Assembly (NCBI GenBank): GCA_046309775.1
Contig: JBKCOM010000187.1
Span: 1-64,000 of the forward strand
Length of the DNA stretch: 64,000 nt
Reading direction: 5' to 3'
From: JAIXWP01 sp046309775
GTDB lineage: Bacteria; Bacteroidota; Bacteroidia; Flavobacteriales_D; Sanyastnellaceae
Shown here: positions 40,596-49,841 of the stretch, in pieces
How positions within the stretch are numbered: the stretch's first letter is position 1
Layout: the number at the start of each line of letters is the position of its first letter
Made by a program: the position numbers and the translations under genes
The notes under the pieces: model-generated
Database searches by the model: none
Seen by the model: only the letters and a program-made list of their open reading frames with translations
What the model was told of the DNA's origin: nothing

Positions 40596-42029
40596 TTAAA
40601 ACTCTGCATTTTGTGGTGTTCTTGGGAATGGAATAACATCTCTGATGTTTTGCATCCCAGTAACGTACATTATTAATCTTTCAAAACCTAAGCCAAATCC
40701 AGCATGCGGACAGGTTCCAAATTTTCTTGTTTCCAAATACCACCAGATGTGATCTTCAGGAATATTGAATGCCTTGCACTTTTCTAACAATACTTCATAG
40801 CGCTCCTCTCTTTGACTGCCGCCGATGATTTCACCGATACCAGGCACCAATATATCCATAGCGGCCACTGTATTTCCATCTTCATTCAAACGCATATAAA
40901 ATGCTTTGATCTTAGCTGGATAGCCAGTTATAATAACAGGCTTTTGGAAGTGTTTCTCCACGAGGTATCGCTCATGTTCACTCTGCAAGTCAATTCCCCA
41001 TTCTACATTAAACTTGAATTTCTTCTTTTTATAATGAGAACTATTCAGGAGAATATCTATCGCTTCTGTATAAGTAATGCGCTCAAACTGATTGTTGACC
41101 ACAAACTCCAAACGCTGAATAAGCGGCATTGCTTGCCTTTCATCGACAGGTTTTAGTTTGTCTTCATTAATTTCACGCTCCTGAAGGAACTCAAGGTCTT
41201 CACGAGCATTATCGAGGGCATATTGAATGCAATATTTTAAAAAGTCTTCCGCAAGATCTTGGTTGTCATGAATGTCATTGAATGCGACTTCTGGTTCAAT
41301 CATCCAAAACTCAGCAAGGTGTCGACTGGTATTGCTATTTTCTGCTCTAAATGTTGGTCCAAAAGTGTAAACGCTTCCAAGAGCTAGAGCGGCTAGTTCA
41401 GCTTCGAGCTGTCCACTTACTGTGAGATTGGTTGTTTTACCAAAAAAGTCCTGACTGAAATCAATTTCACCTTTTTCATTTTTTGGAAGATTCTCCAAGT
41501 CAAGGTTAGTGACACGAAACATTTCCCCAGCGCCTTCTGCATCACTTCCGGTGATGATGGGAGAGTGGAGATAGAAAAATCCACGATCATTGAAAAATTT
41601 ATGTATCGCAAAGGCGAGGTGGTGACGCAATCTGAAGACCGCTCCAAATGTGTTAGTACGGAAACGCAAATGCGCCTTTTCTCTAAGGAATTCTAAGGTA
41701 TGACGCTTCATTTGAATTGGAAATTCATTGGGGTCACTTTCCCCCAAAATCTCCAAATTCTGACATACCACTTCGATCTCCTGTCCTTTGCCAAGACTTT
41801 TTTCCAGCATGCCAGTAGCACTGATACATGCTCCGGTTTGGATTTTCTTTAGTGTATCTTCTTCGAAATTTTCCTTATTGACCACTACTTGTATCGTTTT
41901 GATGGTCGAACCATCAGACACGGTAATGAACTGATCATTTCTAAACGTGCGCACCCAGCCCTTTACGGTGACGCTGGTTCCAACTGGTTTTTCATTAAAT
42001 AGTTGGGCAATACTTGGATGTTTTGGCAT
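40596..42029 (-). CDS. asnS: Asparagine--tRNA ligase AsnS
   Basis: A 477-residue class II aminoacyl-tRNA synthetase. The N-terminal OB fold binds the anticodon (VTVKGWVRTFRNDQFITVSD). Catalytic motifs follow: motif 2 in TFGPTFRAENSNTSRHLAEFWMIEPE (quoted in part: FRAENSNTSRHLAEFW) and motif 3 in GFGLGFERLIMYVTG. The end PFPRTPQNAEF is typical of AsnRS. I chose the ATG at 42029, since the frame upstream offers only TTG. It lies 12 nt after the stop of the ABC ATPase gene, so the two may be cotranscribed. Confidence 0.94.
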   Translation of the reverse strand: MPKHPSIAQLFNEKPVGTSVTVKGWVRTFRNDQFITVSDGSTIKTIQVVVNKENFEEDTLKKIQTGACISATGMLEKSLGKGQEIEVVCQNLEILGESDPNEFPIQMKRHTLEFLREKAHLRFRTNTFGAVFRLRHHLAFAIHKFFNDRGFFYLHSPIITGSDAEGAGEMFRVTNLDLENLPKNEKGEIDFSQDFFGKTTNLTVSGQLEAELAALALGSVYTFGPTFRAENSNTSRHLAEFWMIEPEVAFNDIHDNQDLAEDFLKYCIQYALDNAREDLEFLQEREINEDKLKPVDERQAMPLIQRLEFVVNNQFERITYTEAIDILLNSSHYKKKKFKFNVEWGIDLQSEHERYLVEKHFQKPVIITGYPAKIKAFYMRLNEDGNTVAAMDILVPGIGEIIGGSQREERYEVLLEKCKAFNIPEDHIWWYLETRKFGTCPHAGFGLGFERLIMYVTGMQNIRDVIPFPRTPQNAEF

Positions 42030-42041
42030 AACTAAACACAA

Positions 42042-42758
42042 TTAAGGCTGCGAAAATACAACCTTAGTTGGTTCGTTGACCTCATCACTTTCAATCACTC
42101 CATCTCTTAACCTCACAATGCGATGCGCATGACGGGCAATATCTTCTTCGTGAGTTACTAAAATAATTGTATTCCCTTGTTTATGAATCTCTTCGAATAG
42201 GAGCATGATTTCATAACTCGTCTTGGTGTCGAGGTTTCCAGTAGGTTCGTCGGCTAAGATGATGGAAGGGGTGTTAACAAGGGCTCTTGCCACAGCAACC
42301 CGCTGCCGCTGTCCTCCAGAAAGCTCATTTGGCTTGTGTTTCATTCGGTCGCCAAGACCTACTTGTGTAAGTACGCTCGCCGCTTTTTTATTTCGGTCTT
42401 CTTTATTAAAACCTGCATAAACAAGCGGTAAAGCTACGTTCTCGAGCGCTGAATATCTAGGAAGTAGATTAAAGGTCTGAAATACAAAACCAATCTCTTT
42501 GTTTCGAATTTCGGCCAGTTGACTGTCCGAAAGCTTGGCCACGTCAGGTCCATTAAGACAATATTTGCCTTGGGTGGGAGTATCGAGGCAGCCCAAAATA
42601 TTCATCAAAGTGGATTTGCCAGAACCACTTGGTCCCATGAGAGCTACATATTCATTTTTATTCACCGTAAGATTTACGCCATTCAAGGCCTTTACAGTCT
42701 CTTGGCCAATGGTATACCACTTGGTGAGTCCTTCTATTTCTATTATTGGTCTTGCCAT
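42042..42758 (-). CDS. LolD/MacB-type ABC transporter ATP-binding protein
   Basis: A 238-residue ABC ATPase of the LolD/MacB/FtsE group. Walker A is LMGPSGSGKSTLMNI, Q-loop in GFVFQTFNLLPR, signature LSGGQRQRVAVARAL, Walker B IILADEPTGNLD and switch His in ILVTHEEDIARHAHR. Such ATPases pair with MacB-type permeases; a permease of this type is at 27386-28633 but not adjacent, so the pairing is a guess. asnS follows after 12 nt. A TACCTTTG box ends 4 nt before its ATG. Confidence 0.93.
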   Translation of the reverse strand: MARPIIEIEGLTKWYTIGQETVKALNGVNLTVNKNEYVALMGPSGSGKSTLMNILGCLDTPTQGKYCLNGPDVAKLSDSQLAEIRNKEIGFVFQTFNLLPRYSALENVALPLVYAGFNKEDRNKKAASVLTQVGLGDRMKHKPNELSGGQRQRVAVARALVNTPSIILADEPTGNLDTKTSYEIMLLFEEIHKQGNTIILVTHEEDIARHAHRIVRLRDGVIESDEVNEPTKVVFSQP

Positions 42759-42762
42759 GAGT

Positions 42763-42770
42763 CAAAGGTA
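42763..42770 (-). promoter_or_regulatory. Putative promoter box 4 nt before the LolD-type ATPase
   Basis: The minus strand reads TACCTTTG, an exact TAnnTTTG element, ending 4 nt before the ATG at 42758, which predicts a leaderless transcript. Confidence 0.55.
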
Positions 42771-42874
42771 ACGGACGAGTGTTGAAATTCTTTACCTTTT
42801 ATCATGCTATTTGACCTTGAAAAGAATATTTTTGTTGGGCAACTTTTTAACCAAGAGTGGCGTCACCCTAAAAA

Positions 42875-44743
42875 ATGATATCTATGAGAATTTATAAAAT
42901 TCTATTTTCAATCCTTTCTCTTTGCGCTGTTTACACCGGATTTGCTCAAACTTATACCGTTGTGACAGCAGACCAAGCGGTTCAAACGCTGCTCGGCCCG
43001 GGTGTACAATATTCTAACGCTCAGTTTACAGGAGTCGACTATCAGTTGGGAACGGTCACTGGTGGAATTGCACCAATGCAAGTCACTTCAGGAATCGTTT
43101 TATGTACAGAAACAATTGATGTTAACGTTCCTGGCAGTTTCGCTTTCGGCAATGGCCAAGGTCAAGTAAACAATCCCGATCTACTCAGCGTTGCTAATTC
43201 AGTACCGCCGCTTATTAATCAAAACTTTCAGGTAAGTTCAATTTGGGACTTAGCAATCTTGGAGTTTGACTTCGTGGCCACAGGCAATACCCTCAGCTTC
43301 GATTACATATTTGGCTCCATTGAATACTTCGCGTTTGAAAACTCTCAATACAACGACGTTTTCGCATTCTTCCTATCTGGGCCTGGTATTACAGGTCCTT
43401 ACGCAGCTCCTGCTGGATTTCCAGGCGGCGCTATCAACGTGGCGGTAGTTCCTGGCTCAGACCCTGTGCTACCCATCACAATCTCTAGTGTGAACGCAAC
43501 TGTAAATCCTCAGTTTTTCATAGACAACCAAGCTGTGCAAGGAATTAATGTGGATGGATTAACTACTCAACTCACTGTTACAAGCGAACTGATTTGCGGT
43601 GAGACTTACCACATTGCTCTAGCTATTGCGGACTGTGGTGATAGTGGACTCCATTCTACGGTAATTCTAAAAGAAGGGAGTTTCAATATCTCAGGAGACC
43701 TCATTACACCAATCACAGAAGACCCAAACAACCAATTTCCCGACTTGACTGTGGTTGAAGGATGTATTCCCGGGACTTTCAGAATCCTTCCTCCTCCTTG
43801 TCTCACAGAACCACTTACCGTTAATTTGAATTATACTGGTACCGCCATTCAAACAGACGACTTTACTTCTTCCTATCCAACCCAACTCACCTTTGAATCA
43901 GGGGTAGAAGAGTACATCGTCACGGTTACTCCGCTCGATGATGATTTGGTAGAAGGACCTGAATCGGTAACGTTGTCATTCACATATATCAATTTGTCCG
44001 GCGACGAAACATTGGAATCCGCTACGATTTTCATCCAAGACTATGATGTGAATGAACCTTTCATTACGGATATTGAAAATGACTTCATCTGTCCTGGTGA
44101 AACCGCTACTATCACAGCAATTCCAAACCAAGGATATCCTCCTTATAGCTTCAGTTGGTCGACAGGTACCACTGGAACCAATACCGAAACTTTTGGATTG
44201 GGTTCTGAAGGTACCTACGAGGTGACCCTCACAGACTTCTGTGGATACACATGGACTGAACCATTCCAAATTTTCGAACCAGATACTTTCATGGTGCGTC
44301 CTCGAAGCGAAATCTGTGTTGGTGATATAGGAAGCCCTGTTGTGGGTGGATTGCCGCCTTATACTTACGTTTTCGAGCCAAATATTCTTGTCGAAGAGAC
44401 CAATACCGTTCTCCGTGGCAATATTCTCGGAAGTACTTTGATCACTGTTACAGATGCATGCGGACAGGTAAGAAATGGCGCAGTGGATATCGTAATCTGC
44501 GAAGTACCAAACGTATTCTCACCAAATGGTGATGGTCAAAATGAATTCTTTGAAATTCAAGGCATAGACGCTTACCCAAATAGTAAACTCCAAGTATGGA
44601 ATAGATGGGGAGTGATTGTTTACGAAAGTGAAAACTATGAGAACTTCTGGTCGGCAGAAGGCCAACCAGATGGTACATATTATTTCTTACTTCAGCGCGC
44701 TGATGGAAAGATTATCAATGGTGAAGTTACTGTCGTGAGATAA
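42875..44743 (+). CDS. Choice-of-anchor L protein with T9SS type B sorting domain
   Basis: A 622-residue secreted protein. The signal peptide ends YTGFAQ; starts at 42875 and 42884 are both possible, the second giving MRIYKILF. Residues about 25-285 form a choice-of-anchor L domain (VTADQAVQTLLGPGVQ, TSGIVLCTETID, FDYIFGSIEYF, YHIALAIADCGDSGLHS). A Calx-beta-like region (about 335-395) and an Ig/PKD-like region follow. The end is a CHU_C type B sorting domain (about 540-622: VFSPNGDGQNEFFEIQGID, VWNRWGVIVYES, GTYYFLLQ). It should be exported by the type IX system to the surface. The terminator lies in the convergent gpmI 3' end. Confidence 0.92.
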   Translation: MISMRIYKILFSILSLCAVYTGFAQTYTVVTADQAVQTLLGPGVQYSNAQFTGVDYQLGTVTGGIAPMQVTSGIVLCTETIDVNVPGSFAFGNGQGQVNNPDLLSVANSVPPLINQNFQVSSIWDLAILEFDFVATGNTLSFDYIFGSIEYFAFENSQYNDVFAFFLSGPGITGPYAAPAGFPGGAINVAVVPGSDPVLPITISSVNATVNPQFFIDNQAVQGINVDGLTTQLTVTSELICGETYHIALAIADCGDSGLHSTVILKEGSFNISGDLITPITEDPNNQFPDLTVVEGCIPGTFRILPPPCLTEPLTVNLNYTGTAIQTDDFTSSYPTQLTFESGVEEYIVTVTPLDDDLVEGPESVTLSFTYINLSGDETLESATIFIQDYDVNEPFITDIENDFICPGETATITAIPNQGYPPYSFSWSTGTTGTNTETFGLGSEGTYEVTLTDFCGYTWTEPFQIFEPDTFMVRPRSEICVGDIGSPVVGGLPPYTYVFEPNILVEETNTVLRGNILGSTLITVTDACGQVRNGAVDIVICEVPNVFSPNGDGQNEFFEIQGIDAYPNSKLQVWNRWGVIVYESENYENFWSAEGQPDGTYYFLLQRADGKIINGEVTVVR

Positions 44744-44749
44744 TTAATA

Positions 44750-46255
44750 TTAAGATATCAAAGAGGAGCCCGTCATTTCGACGGGCTTTTCTATTCCCAT
44801 CATATTTAAAATCGTTGGAGCAACGTCAGCTAACTTTCCCGACTTGCAGGAGGTGATGTCTTTGTCAATAATCCAAATCGGAACGGGATTGGTCGTATGC
44901 GCTGTATTTGGACTTCCATCATCGTTCACGGCGAAGTCTGCGTTGCCATGGTCTGCTATTACTACGAATGAATAACCCTTTGAAGAAAGATTATCAACTA
45001 CAAGGCGCAAACAATTATCAGTTGTTTCGACGGCTTTCACGACAGCTTCAAAAACTCCCGTATGTCCTACCATATCTGGGTTTGCGAAGTTCAAGCAGAT
45101 GAAATCTGCTGGGTATTCATCTGTTGTTTTGATGATGCTCTCCACAATGCCATATGCGGACATTTCTGGCTGTAAATCATAGGTCGCCACTTTAGGAGAA
45201 GCTACCATTGCCCTACGCTCGCCATCAAATTCTAGCTCACGCCCTCCACTGAAGAAGAAGGTAACGTGTGGATATTTTTCTGTTTCAGCAATTCTTATTT
45301 GAGTCTTCCCAGCTGTACTCACAACTTCTCCTAAGGTCTTTACCAAATTGTCTTTATCATAAACTACTTCAACACCGGTATAGGTGTCGTCATAGTTCGT
45401 CATGGTGATATATTTCAGTGGAACTTTTTTCATTCCAAACTCGGTAAAATCCTGTTGTGTCAGAGCTTCCGTGATTTCGCGGCAGCGATCTGTTCTGAAA
45501 TTGAAACAGATTACCACATCTCCCGATTCAATTACTTCTGCTTCTCCAATTACTGCGGGTTTGATAAATTCATCGGTCACGTTTGATGCATACGCAGCTG
45601 AGATTGCATCGCTTGCAGTTGCAAATTTCTCACCCTCACCTTTGACCAACAAGTTATAGGCAAGCGCTACGCGTTCCCAACGCTTATCTCTATCCATCGC
45701 ATAATAGCGTCCACACACCGATACGATTCGTGTATTTGCGGATTCATTTCTTTTTTCGAAAGCTTCTATAAATCCAAGCCCAGACTTAGGGTCAGTATCG
45801 CGCCCGTCTGTAAATGCATGTACACATGTTTTTACAGAAGCAAAACGTTTTGCAATACTTGTCAAAGCTACTAGATGATCAATATGAGAATGCACACCAC
45901 CATCGCTTACAAGTCCCAAAAGATGCACCTTTTTGTTTTCTTTCTCCGCATATTCAAACGCTTGTTTAACTGTTGGGTGTTGTTGGAATTCTCCTTCGCG
46001 AATTGCAATATTTATTTTTACTAAATCCTGATAAACGACGCGACCAGCGCCAATATTCATGTGACCAACTTCACTATTTCCCATCTGTCCCTCTGGCAAT
46101 CCAACATTCTCTCCATCTGTGCGCAGTTCTGCATGGGCATATTGGTCATACAAACTATCTGTAAAAGGCGTATTGGCTGCAAATACTGCATTGCTTTTGT
46201 CCTTTTTTCCATGTCCCCATCCATCGAGAATGATTAGTGCTACTTTTTTATTCAT
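44750..46255 (-). CDS. gpmI: 2,3-bisphosphoglycerate-independent phosphoglycerate mutase
   Basis: A 501-residue metal-dependent mutase interconverting 3- and 2-phosphoglycerate in glycolysis. The N-terminus VALIILDGWGHGKKD carries the first metal Asp, MGNSEVGHMNIGAGRVVYQD contains the Ser nucleophile, DGRDTDPKSG and GRYYAMDRDKRWERV are substrate-binding motifs, and VIADHGNAD with NTAHTTNPVP supply the late metal ligands. Length is normal. The last codons hold the terminator stem used by the convergent adhesin-like gene. The histidine kinase gene ends 12 nt upstream on the same strand, so the two may share a transcript. Confidence 0.96.
   Translation of the reverse strand: MNKKVALIILDGWGHGKKDKSNAVFAANTPFTDSLYDQYAHAELRTDGENVGLPEGQMGNSEVGHMNIGAGRVVYQDLVKINIAIREGEFQQHPTVKQAFEYAEKENKKVHLLGLVSDGGVHSHIDHLVALTSIAKRFASVKTCVHAFTDGRDTDPKSGLGFIEAFEKRNESANTRIVSVCGRYYAMDRDKRWERVALAYNLLVKGEGEKFATASDAISAAYASNVTDEFIKPAVIGEAEVIESGDVVICFNFRTDRCREITEALTQQDFTEFGMKKVPLKYITMTNYDDTYTGVEVVYDKDNLVKTLGEVVSTAGKTQIRIAETEKYPHVTFFFSGGRELEFDGERRAMVASPKVATYDLQPEMSAYGIVESIIKTTDEYPADFICLNFANPDMVGHTGVFEAVVKAVETTDNCLRLVVDNLSSKGYSFVVIADHGNADFAVNDDGSPNTAHTTNPVPIWIIDKDITSCKSGKLADVAPTILNMMGIEKPVEMTGSSLIS
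44767..44791 (+). terminator. Terminator inside the gpmI 3' end
   Basis: The stem AGCCCGTC / GACGGGCT with a 5-nt loop and a T run lies 24 nt after the plus-strand adhesin-like gene stop. The same bases encode KPVEMTG of gpmI on the minus strand. Confidence 0.8.
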
Positions 46256-46267
46256 AAATTTTTTATT

Positions 46268-47209
46268 CTATAGAATTATGGGAAGCTTAACCGTGAAAGT
46301 GCTGCCTTCATTGAGTTCGGATTTTACCTCTACGCTTCCGCCGTGCAATTTTACAATGTTTTTGACGATATACAGTCCGAGTCCAGTGCCTTTCGTCTTG
46401 CGAGTATCCTCATTTCCTACACGATAAAATTTCTCGAAAATTCGCTGCCTTTCATCCGTGGAGATGCCGATTCCGTTGTCTTTTACTTTCAACACCAACA
46501 CTCCTTGTTCTTCCAATAAAGTGACTTCTATTTTCTTCTCTTTTTTTGAATATTTTATTGCGTTTTCAATGAGATTATTAAATACTGCCGATAGTAATTG
46601 TCCATCTCCTTTCGTTTCCCCTTTTGTCTGAATATTGCGCTCAACCACCAACTCGGGTGATAAGCTTTGATAACGCTGGAGGCTATTTTGAAGCAAATCA
46701 GAAACATTCACTTTTTCTATAAACACATGGTCTCGTGAGTCGTCAAGTCTTGTGACGAGAAGTATATTTTCACTCAATACCTGAAGCCTTGTGTTTTCTT
46801 TCAATGCATCTTCAATAATCTTTTGCTCTTGTTCGCTACTCAGCTTGCGCGTTCTGAGAGTTTCAAGAAATAACTTGACAGCGGCAATAGGGGTTTTTAA
46901 TTCATGTGTTACGGATAACAAAAAAGATTTTTCTCTTTTAGCTAATCGCAATTCTTTTGAAACATTTCGCTTGATGGTATAAAAGCCAAAAGCGAGGAGC
47001 AAAAAGAAAATTAAGCCTTCGCCTAAAATCATCCATACTTTTTTCTGGTAGATTTCAGAGTGATTGATTCCGAGAGTTATCGTTCGTAATTCATAAAGTT
47101 CGCGGTTGATGTCTATCAAATGATAGGCCCACCAACCTGCTTGAAATAAAATATACAGTCCTAGAATGTACAGGATGTATAATGTTCTCTTTTCTTTGGA
47201 GTCCACCAT
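46268..47209 (-). CDS. Membrane sensor histidine kinase
   Basis: A 313-residue two-component kinase. Two TM helices (YILYILGLYILFQAGWW at about 11-27, MILGEGLIFFLLLAFGFYTI at about 60-79) enclose a short periplasmic loop of about 30 residues. Then come the HisKA domain with His102 in LLSVTHELKTPIAAVK, and the ATPase domain with N box NLIENAIKYSKKE, G1 VKDNGIGI, F box and G2 GTGLGLYIVKNI. There is no HAMP or PAS domain. No response-regulator gene is adjacent. A TACCTTTG box 5 nt before the ATG suggests a leaderless mRNA. Signal unknown. Confidence 0.93.
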   Translation of the reverse strand: MVDSKEKRTLYILYILGLYILFQAGWWAYHLIDINRELYELRTITLGINHSEIYQKKVWMILGEGLIFFLLLAFGFYTIKRNVSKELRLAKREKSFLLSVTHELKTPIAAVKLFLETLRTRKLSSEQEQKIIEDALKENTRLQVLSENILLVTRLDDSRDHVFIEKVNVSDLLQNSLQRYQSLSPELVVERNIQTKGETKGDGQLLSAVFNNLIENAIKYSKKEKKIEVTLLEEQGVLVLKVKDNGIGISTDERQRIFEKFYRVGNEDTRKTKGTGLGLYIVKNIVKLHGGSVEVKSELNEGSTFTVKLPIIL

Positions 47210-47214
47210 GCAAA

Positions 47215-47222
47215 CAAAGGTA
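47215..47222 (-). promoter_or_regulatory. Putative promoter box 5 nt before the histidine kinase
   Basis: The minus strand reads TACCTTTG, an exact TAnnTTTG element, ending 5 nt before the ATG at 47209. Confidence 0.55.
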
Positions 47223-47244
47223 AGTCGCTAAAGGTTATACGCTC

Positions 47245-48255
47245 ATGTCATTATTAAAATTTACAGATTCAGGCATATACTGTGAGGCAGGAGATTTTTA
47301 TATTGATCCATGGAGACGTGTCCAGCGTGCTGTGATCACACATGCGCACAGCGATCACGCCCGCTGGGGAATGGAGCATTATCTAGCTCACCCCATCTCC
47401 GGTGAAGTGATGAAGTTGAGGCTTGGAGCCGACATCTCACTCCAGACAATTCCATACTCCGAGTCAGTGAGCATCAATGGTGTGAAGGTATCGTTTCACC
47501 CTGCTGGTCATATTCCAGGCTCTTCACAAGTTAGGGTAGAGTATAAAGGAGAAATTTGGGTGGCGGCTGGTGATTATAAAACGCAACCAGACAATGTCAG
47601 TGATGCCTTCGAAACAGTGAAATGTCATGGTTTTATTACTGAAAGTACCTTTGGGTTACCAGTTTATAAATGGAAAAACAATGATGATATTCTGAATGAA
47701 ATAAATACCTGGTGGGCTCTGAATGCGGCAAATAACATCACTTCCGTGATTTTTTGTTACAGCTTGGGAAAGGCACAAAGAATACTAAATGGACTACAAA
47801 ATATCGGTCCGGTTTTTTGTCATGGCGCTATTGCCAATACAAATGAGGCTTTGAGAAATGCGGGTTTGCTTGTCCGAGATTGTGATACGATTCAAAAGGA
47901 TACAAATCCTGAATTGTTCAGAAAAGCCATTATTCTTGCTCCTCCTGGCGCAGAGGGAACCCCGTGGATGAAAAGATTTAAAGACGTTTCTACTGGAATA
48001 GCCAGCGGCTGGATGCAATTGAGAGGAACGCGCAGAAGAAGAAATGCTGATAGAGGCTTTGTGATGTCCGATCACGCTGACTGGCCGGGATTGATTGATG
48101 CTGTCAAATCTACTGGCGCCGACAAAATAGTTGTTACACATGGCTATACGGATGTGTTTGCTCGATACCTAGCCGAAAACGGTTGGAACGCGATTACTGA
48201 AAAAACAGAATTCGGTGCAGAAGAAGAAGAGGCTTCTCAAATTGATGCAGCATGA
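47245..48255 (+). CDS. Ligase-associated DNA exonuclease (MBL fold)
   Basis: A 336-residue metallo-beta-lactamase-fold nuclease of the SNM1/Artemis-like group that accompanies bacterial ATP-dependent DNA ligases in repair. The zinc motif is ITHAHSDHARWG (HxHxDH), with SFHPAGHIPGSSQVRV, AAGDYKTQPD and the late SDHADWPGL and VVTHGYTD. It overlaps the ligase start by 4 nt (ATGA), so the two are translated together. It probably trims DNA ends ahead of sealing; that is inferred from the family. The third member of the set, the DEXH helicase, is encoded at 55804-58257. Confidence 0.94.
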   Translation: MSLLKFTDSGIYCEAGDFYIDPWRRVQRAVITHAHSDHARWGMEHYLAHPISGEVMKLRLGADISLQTIPYSESVSINGVKVSFHPAGHIPGSSQVRVEYKGEIWVAAGDYKTQPDNVSDAFETVKCHGFITESTFGLPVYKWKNNDDILNEINTWWALNAANNITSVIFCYSLGKAQRILNGLQNIGPVFCHGAIANTNEALRNAGLLVRDCDTIQKDTNPELFRKAIILAPPGAEGTPWMKRFKDVSTGIASGWMQLRGTRRRRNADRGFVMSDHADWPGLIDAVKSTGADKIVVTHGYTDVFARYLAENGWNAITEKTEFGAEEEEASQIDAA

Positions 48256-49841
48256 AACAGTTTACCGACCTCTTCATAGAGCTAGATCAAACCACCAAGA
48301 CGAATGCAAAGATTGATGCATTGGTGAGATACTTCGAACAAGCTACGGATAATGACAAACTTTGGTGCATGGCTTTGCTTACAGATAAGCGTCCGCCAAG
48401 GCCTTTAAATACTACCTTGTTGCGACAATTGGCAGCACAAGAGGCCAAAATAGATCTTTGGCTGTTCGAAGAAACTTATCACGTGGTAGGCGATCTATCA
48501 GAAACTATTAGCTTGCTTGTTGAACAGCAATACGAACACCCTGAATGGCCCCTCAGTCAATGGATGCATGAAATTTCGGGGTTGAAGAAAAGAGAAGAAA
48601 ACGAGCGAATCGCCTTTGTTGTAAATGCATGGAAAGGTTTGGATAAAGAAAATAAATTTATTTTCAATAAATTGATTGGAGGCGGATTTCGAATGGGGGT
48701 TTCATCACAAATCGTAATTAAAGCCTTATCCAAGCACAGCTCTATTCCCGCCGAGTCTATTGCACACAAGCTAATGGGCAATTGGTCACCAGAGTCCACA
48801 TCATATCATGATTTGATTTTTGGAGATGCTTCGAAAAATAATGATGCGATTCCCTATCCATTTTATCTCGCCTATCCAGTGGAAGATTTGACAGAACTGG
48901 TCAATCCAAATGACTGGATTTTTGAGAGAAAGTGGGATGGCATAAGGGGCCAAATTATAAATAGAAATGGAAATGTATACGTCTGGACTAGAGGAGAGGA
49001 CCTCGTGACGGATAGGTTTCCTGAAATAAACTCAGCATTTAATAGTGGTAAAAATTTCGTAATTGATGGTGAAATAATTTGTCATGATGGCGAAAATCCT
49101 CTGCCATTTGCAACTCTTCAGACTCGCATAGGAAGAAAAACTGTTGGAAAGGCCAGTCTTTCCAAGGCTCCAATAAAATTTATTGCTTACGATATTCTCG
49201 AATTGGACGGACAGGATTTGAGAGAGCTACCTTTGATTGAACGGAAGTCCATCCTTCAAAATCTGCTGGAAGATTTACATCATCCCAACTTGATTTTCTC
49301 GGAGATATTGAGTTTTGACGATTGGCAATCCGCTACTGCTGTGAGAGCCAAGGCGCGTGAAGAGTTTTGTGAAGGGCTCATGATTAAGCACAAACAAAGT
49401 ACCTACAAGGTTGGTCGAAAACGAGGCGAATGGTGGAAGTGGAAACTAGATGCACTTACCATTGACGCAGTGATGATTTATGCTATGCGAGGCCACGGAC
49501 GGCGAGCAAACCTCTACACTGATTTTACTTTCGCAGTCTGGCAAGACCACAAACTTGTGCCCTTCACTAAAGCATACTCCGGACTTACCGATGCTGAAAT
49601 GAAAGAAGTAGACGCTTTCGTCAAGAAAAATACCATAGACAAATTCGGACCCGTTCGAAGCGTCAATCCTGAGCTCGTCTTCGAAATCGCCTTTGAGGGA
49701 ATACAAAAATCTTCAAGACACAAAAGCGGCATCGCTCTCCGTTTTCCGCGTATTCACCGATGGAGAAAAGACAAATTGCCACATCAAGCGAATACACATC
49801 AAGACTTGCTAGATTTGCTCAATAAATACGGTGCACAATAA
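48252..49841 (+). CDS. ATP-dependent DNA ligase
   Basis: A 529-residue ATP-dependent DNA ligase of the bacterial repair type (LigB/LigC-like). A helical N-terminal domain covers about 1-200. The nucleotidyltransferase domain has the active-site lysine Lys227 in ERKWDGIRGQ, then VIDGEIICHDG (motif III), EGLMIKHKQSTYKVGRKRGEWWKWK (motifs IV-V; quoted in part: EGLMIKHKQSTY and WWKWK). A C-terminal OB fold ends HRWRKDKLPHQ. It seals nicks in damaged DNA; replication uses an NAD ligase in these bacteria. Coupled to the exonuclease upstream (ATGA) and to a BtuF-like gene downstream (TAATG). Confidence 0.95.
   Translation: MKQFTDLFIELDQTTKTNAKIDALVRYFEQATDNDKLWCMALLTDKRPPRPLNTTLLRQLAAQEAKIDLWLFEETYHVVGDLSETISLLVEQQYEHPEWPLSQWMHEISGLKKREENERIAFVVNAWKGLDKENKFIFNKLIGGGFRMGVSSQIVIKALSKHSSIPAESIAHKLMGNWSPESTSYHDLIFGDASKNNDAIPYPFYLAYPVEDLTELVNPNDWIFERKWDGIRGQIINRNGNVYVWTRGEDLVTDRFPEINSAFNSGKNFVIDGEIICHDGENPLPFATLQTRIGRKTVGKASLSKAPIKFIAYDILELDGQDLRELPLIERKSILQNLLEDLHHPNLIFSEILSFDDWQSATAVRAKAREEFCEGLMIKHKQSTYKVGRKRGEWWKWKLDALTIDAVMIYAMRGHGRRANLYTDFTFAVWQDHKLVPFTKAYSGLTDAEMKEVDAFVKKNTIDKFGPVRSVNPELVFEIAFEGIQKSSRHKSGIALRFPRIHRWRKDKLPHQANTHQDLLDLLNKYGAQ

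Noticed and set aside
27386..42758. The MacB-type permease and LolD-type ATPase as one transporter
   Set aside because: They are about 13 kb apart in different operons; the pairing cannot be supported from the sequence alone.
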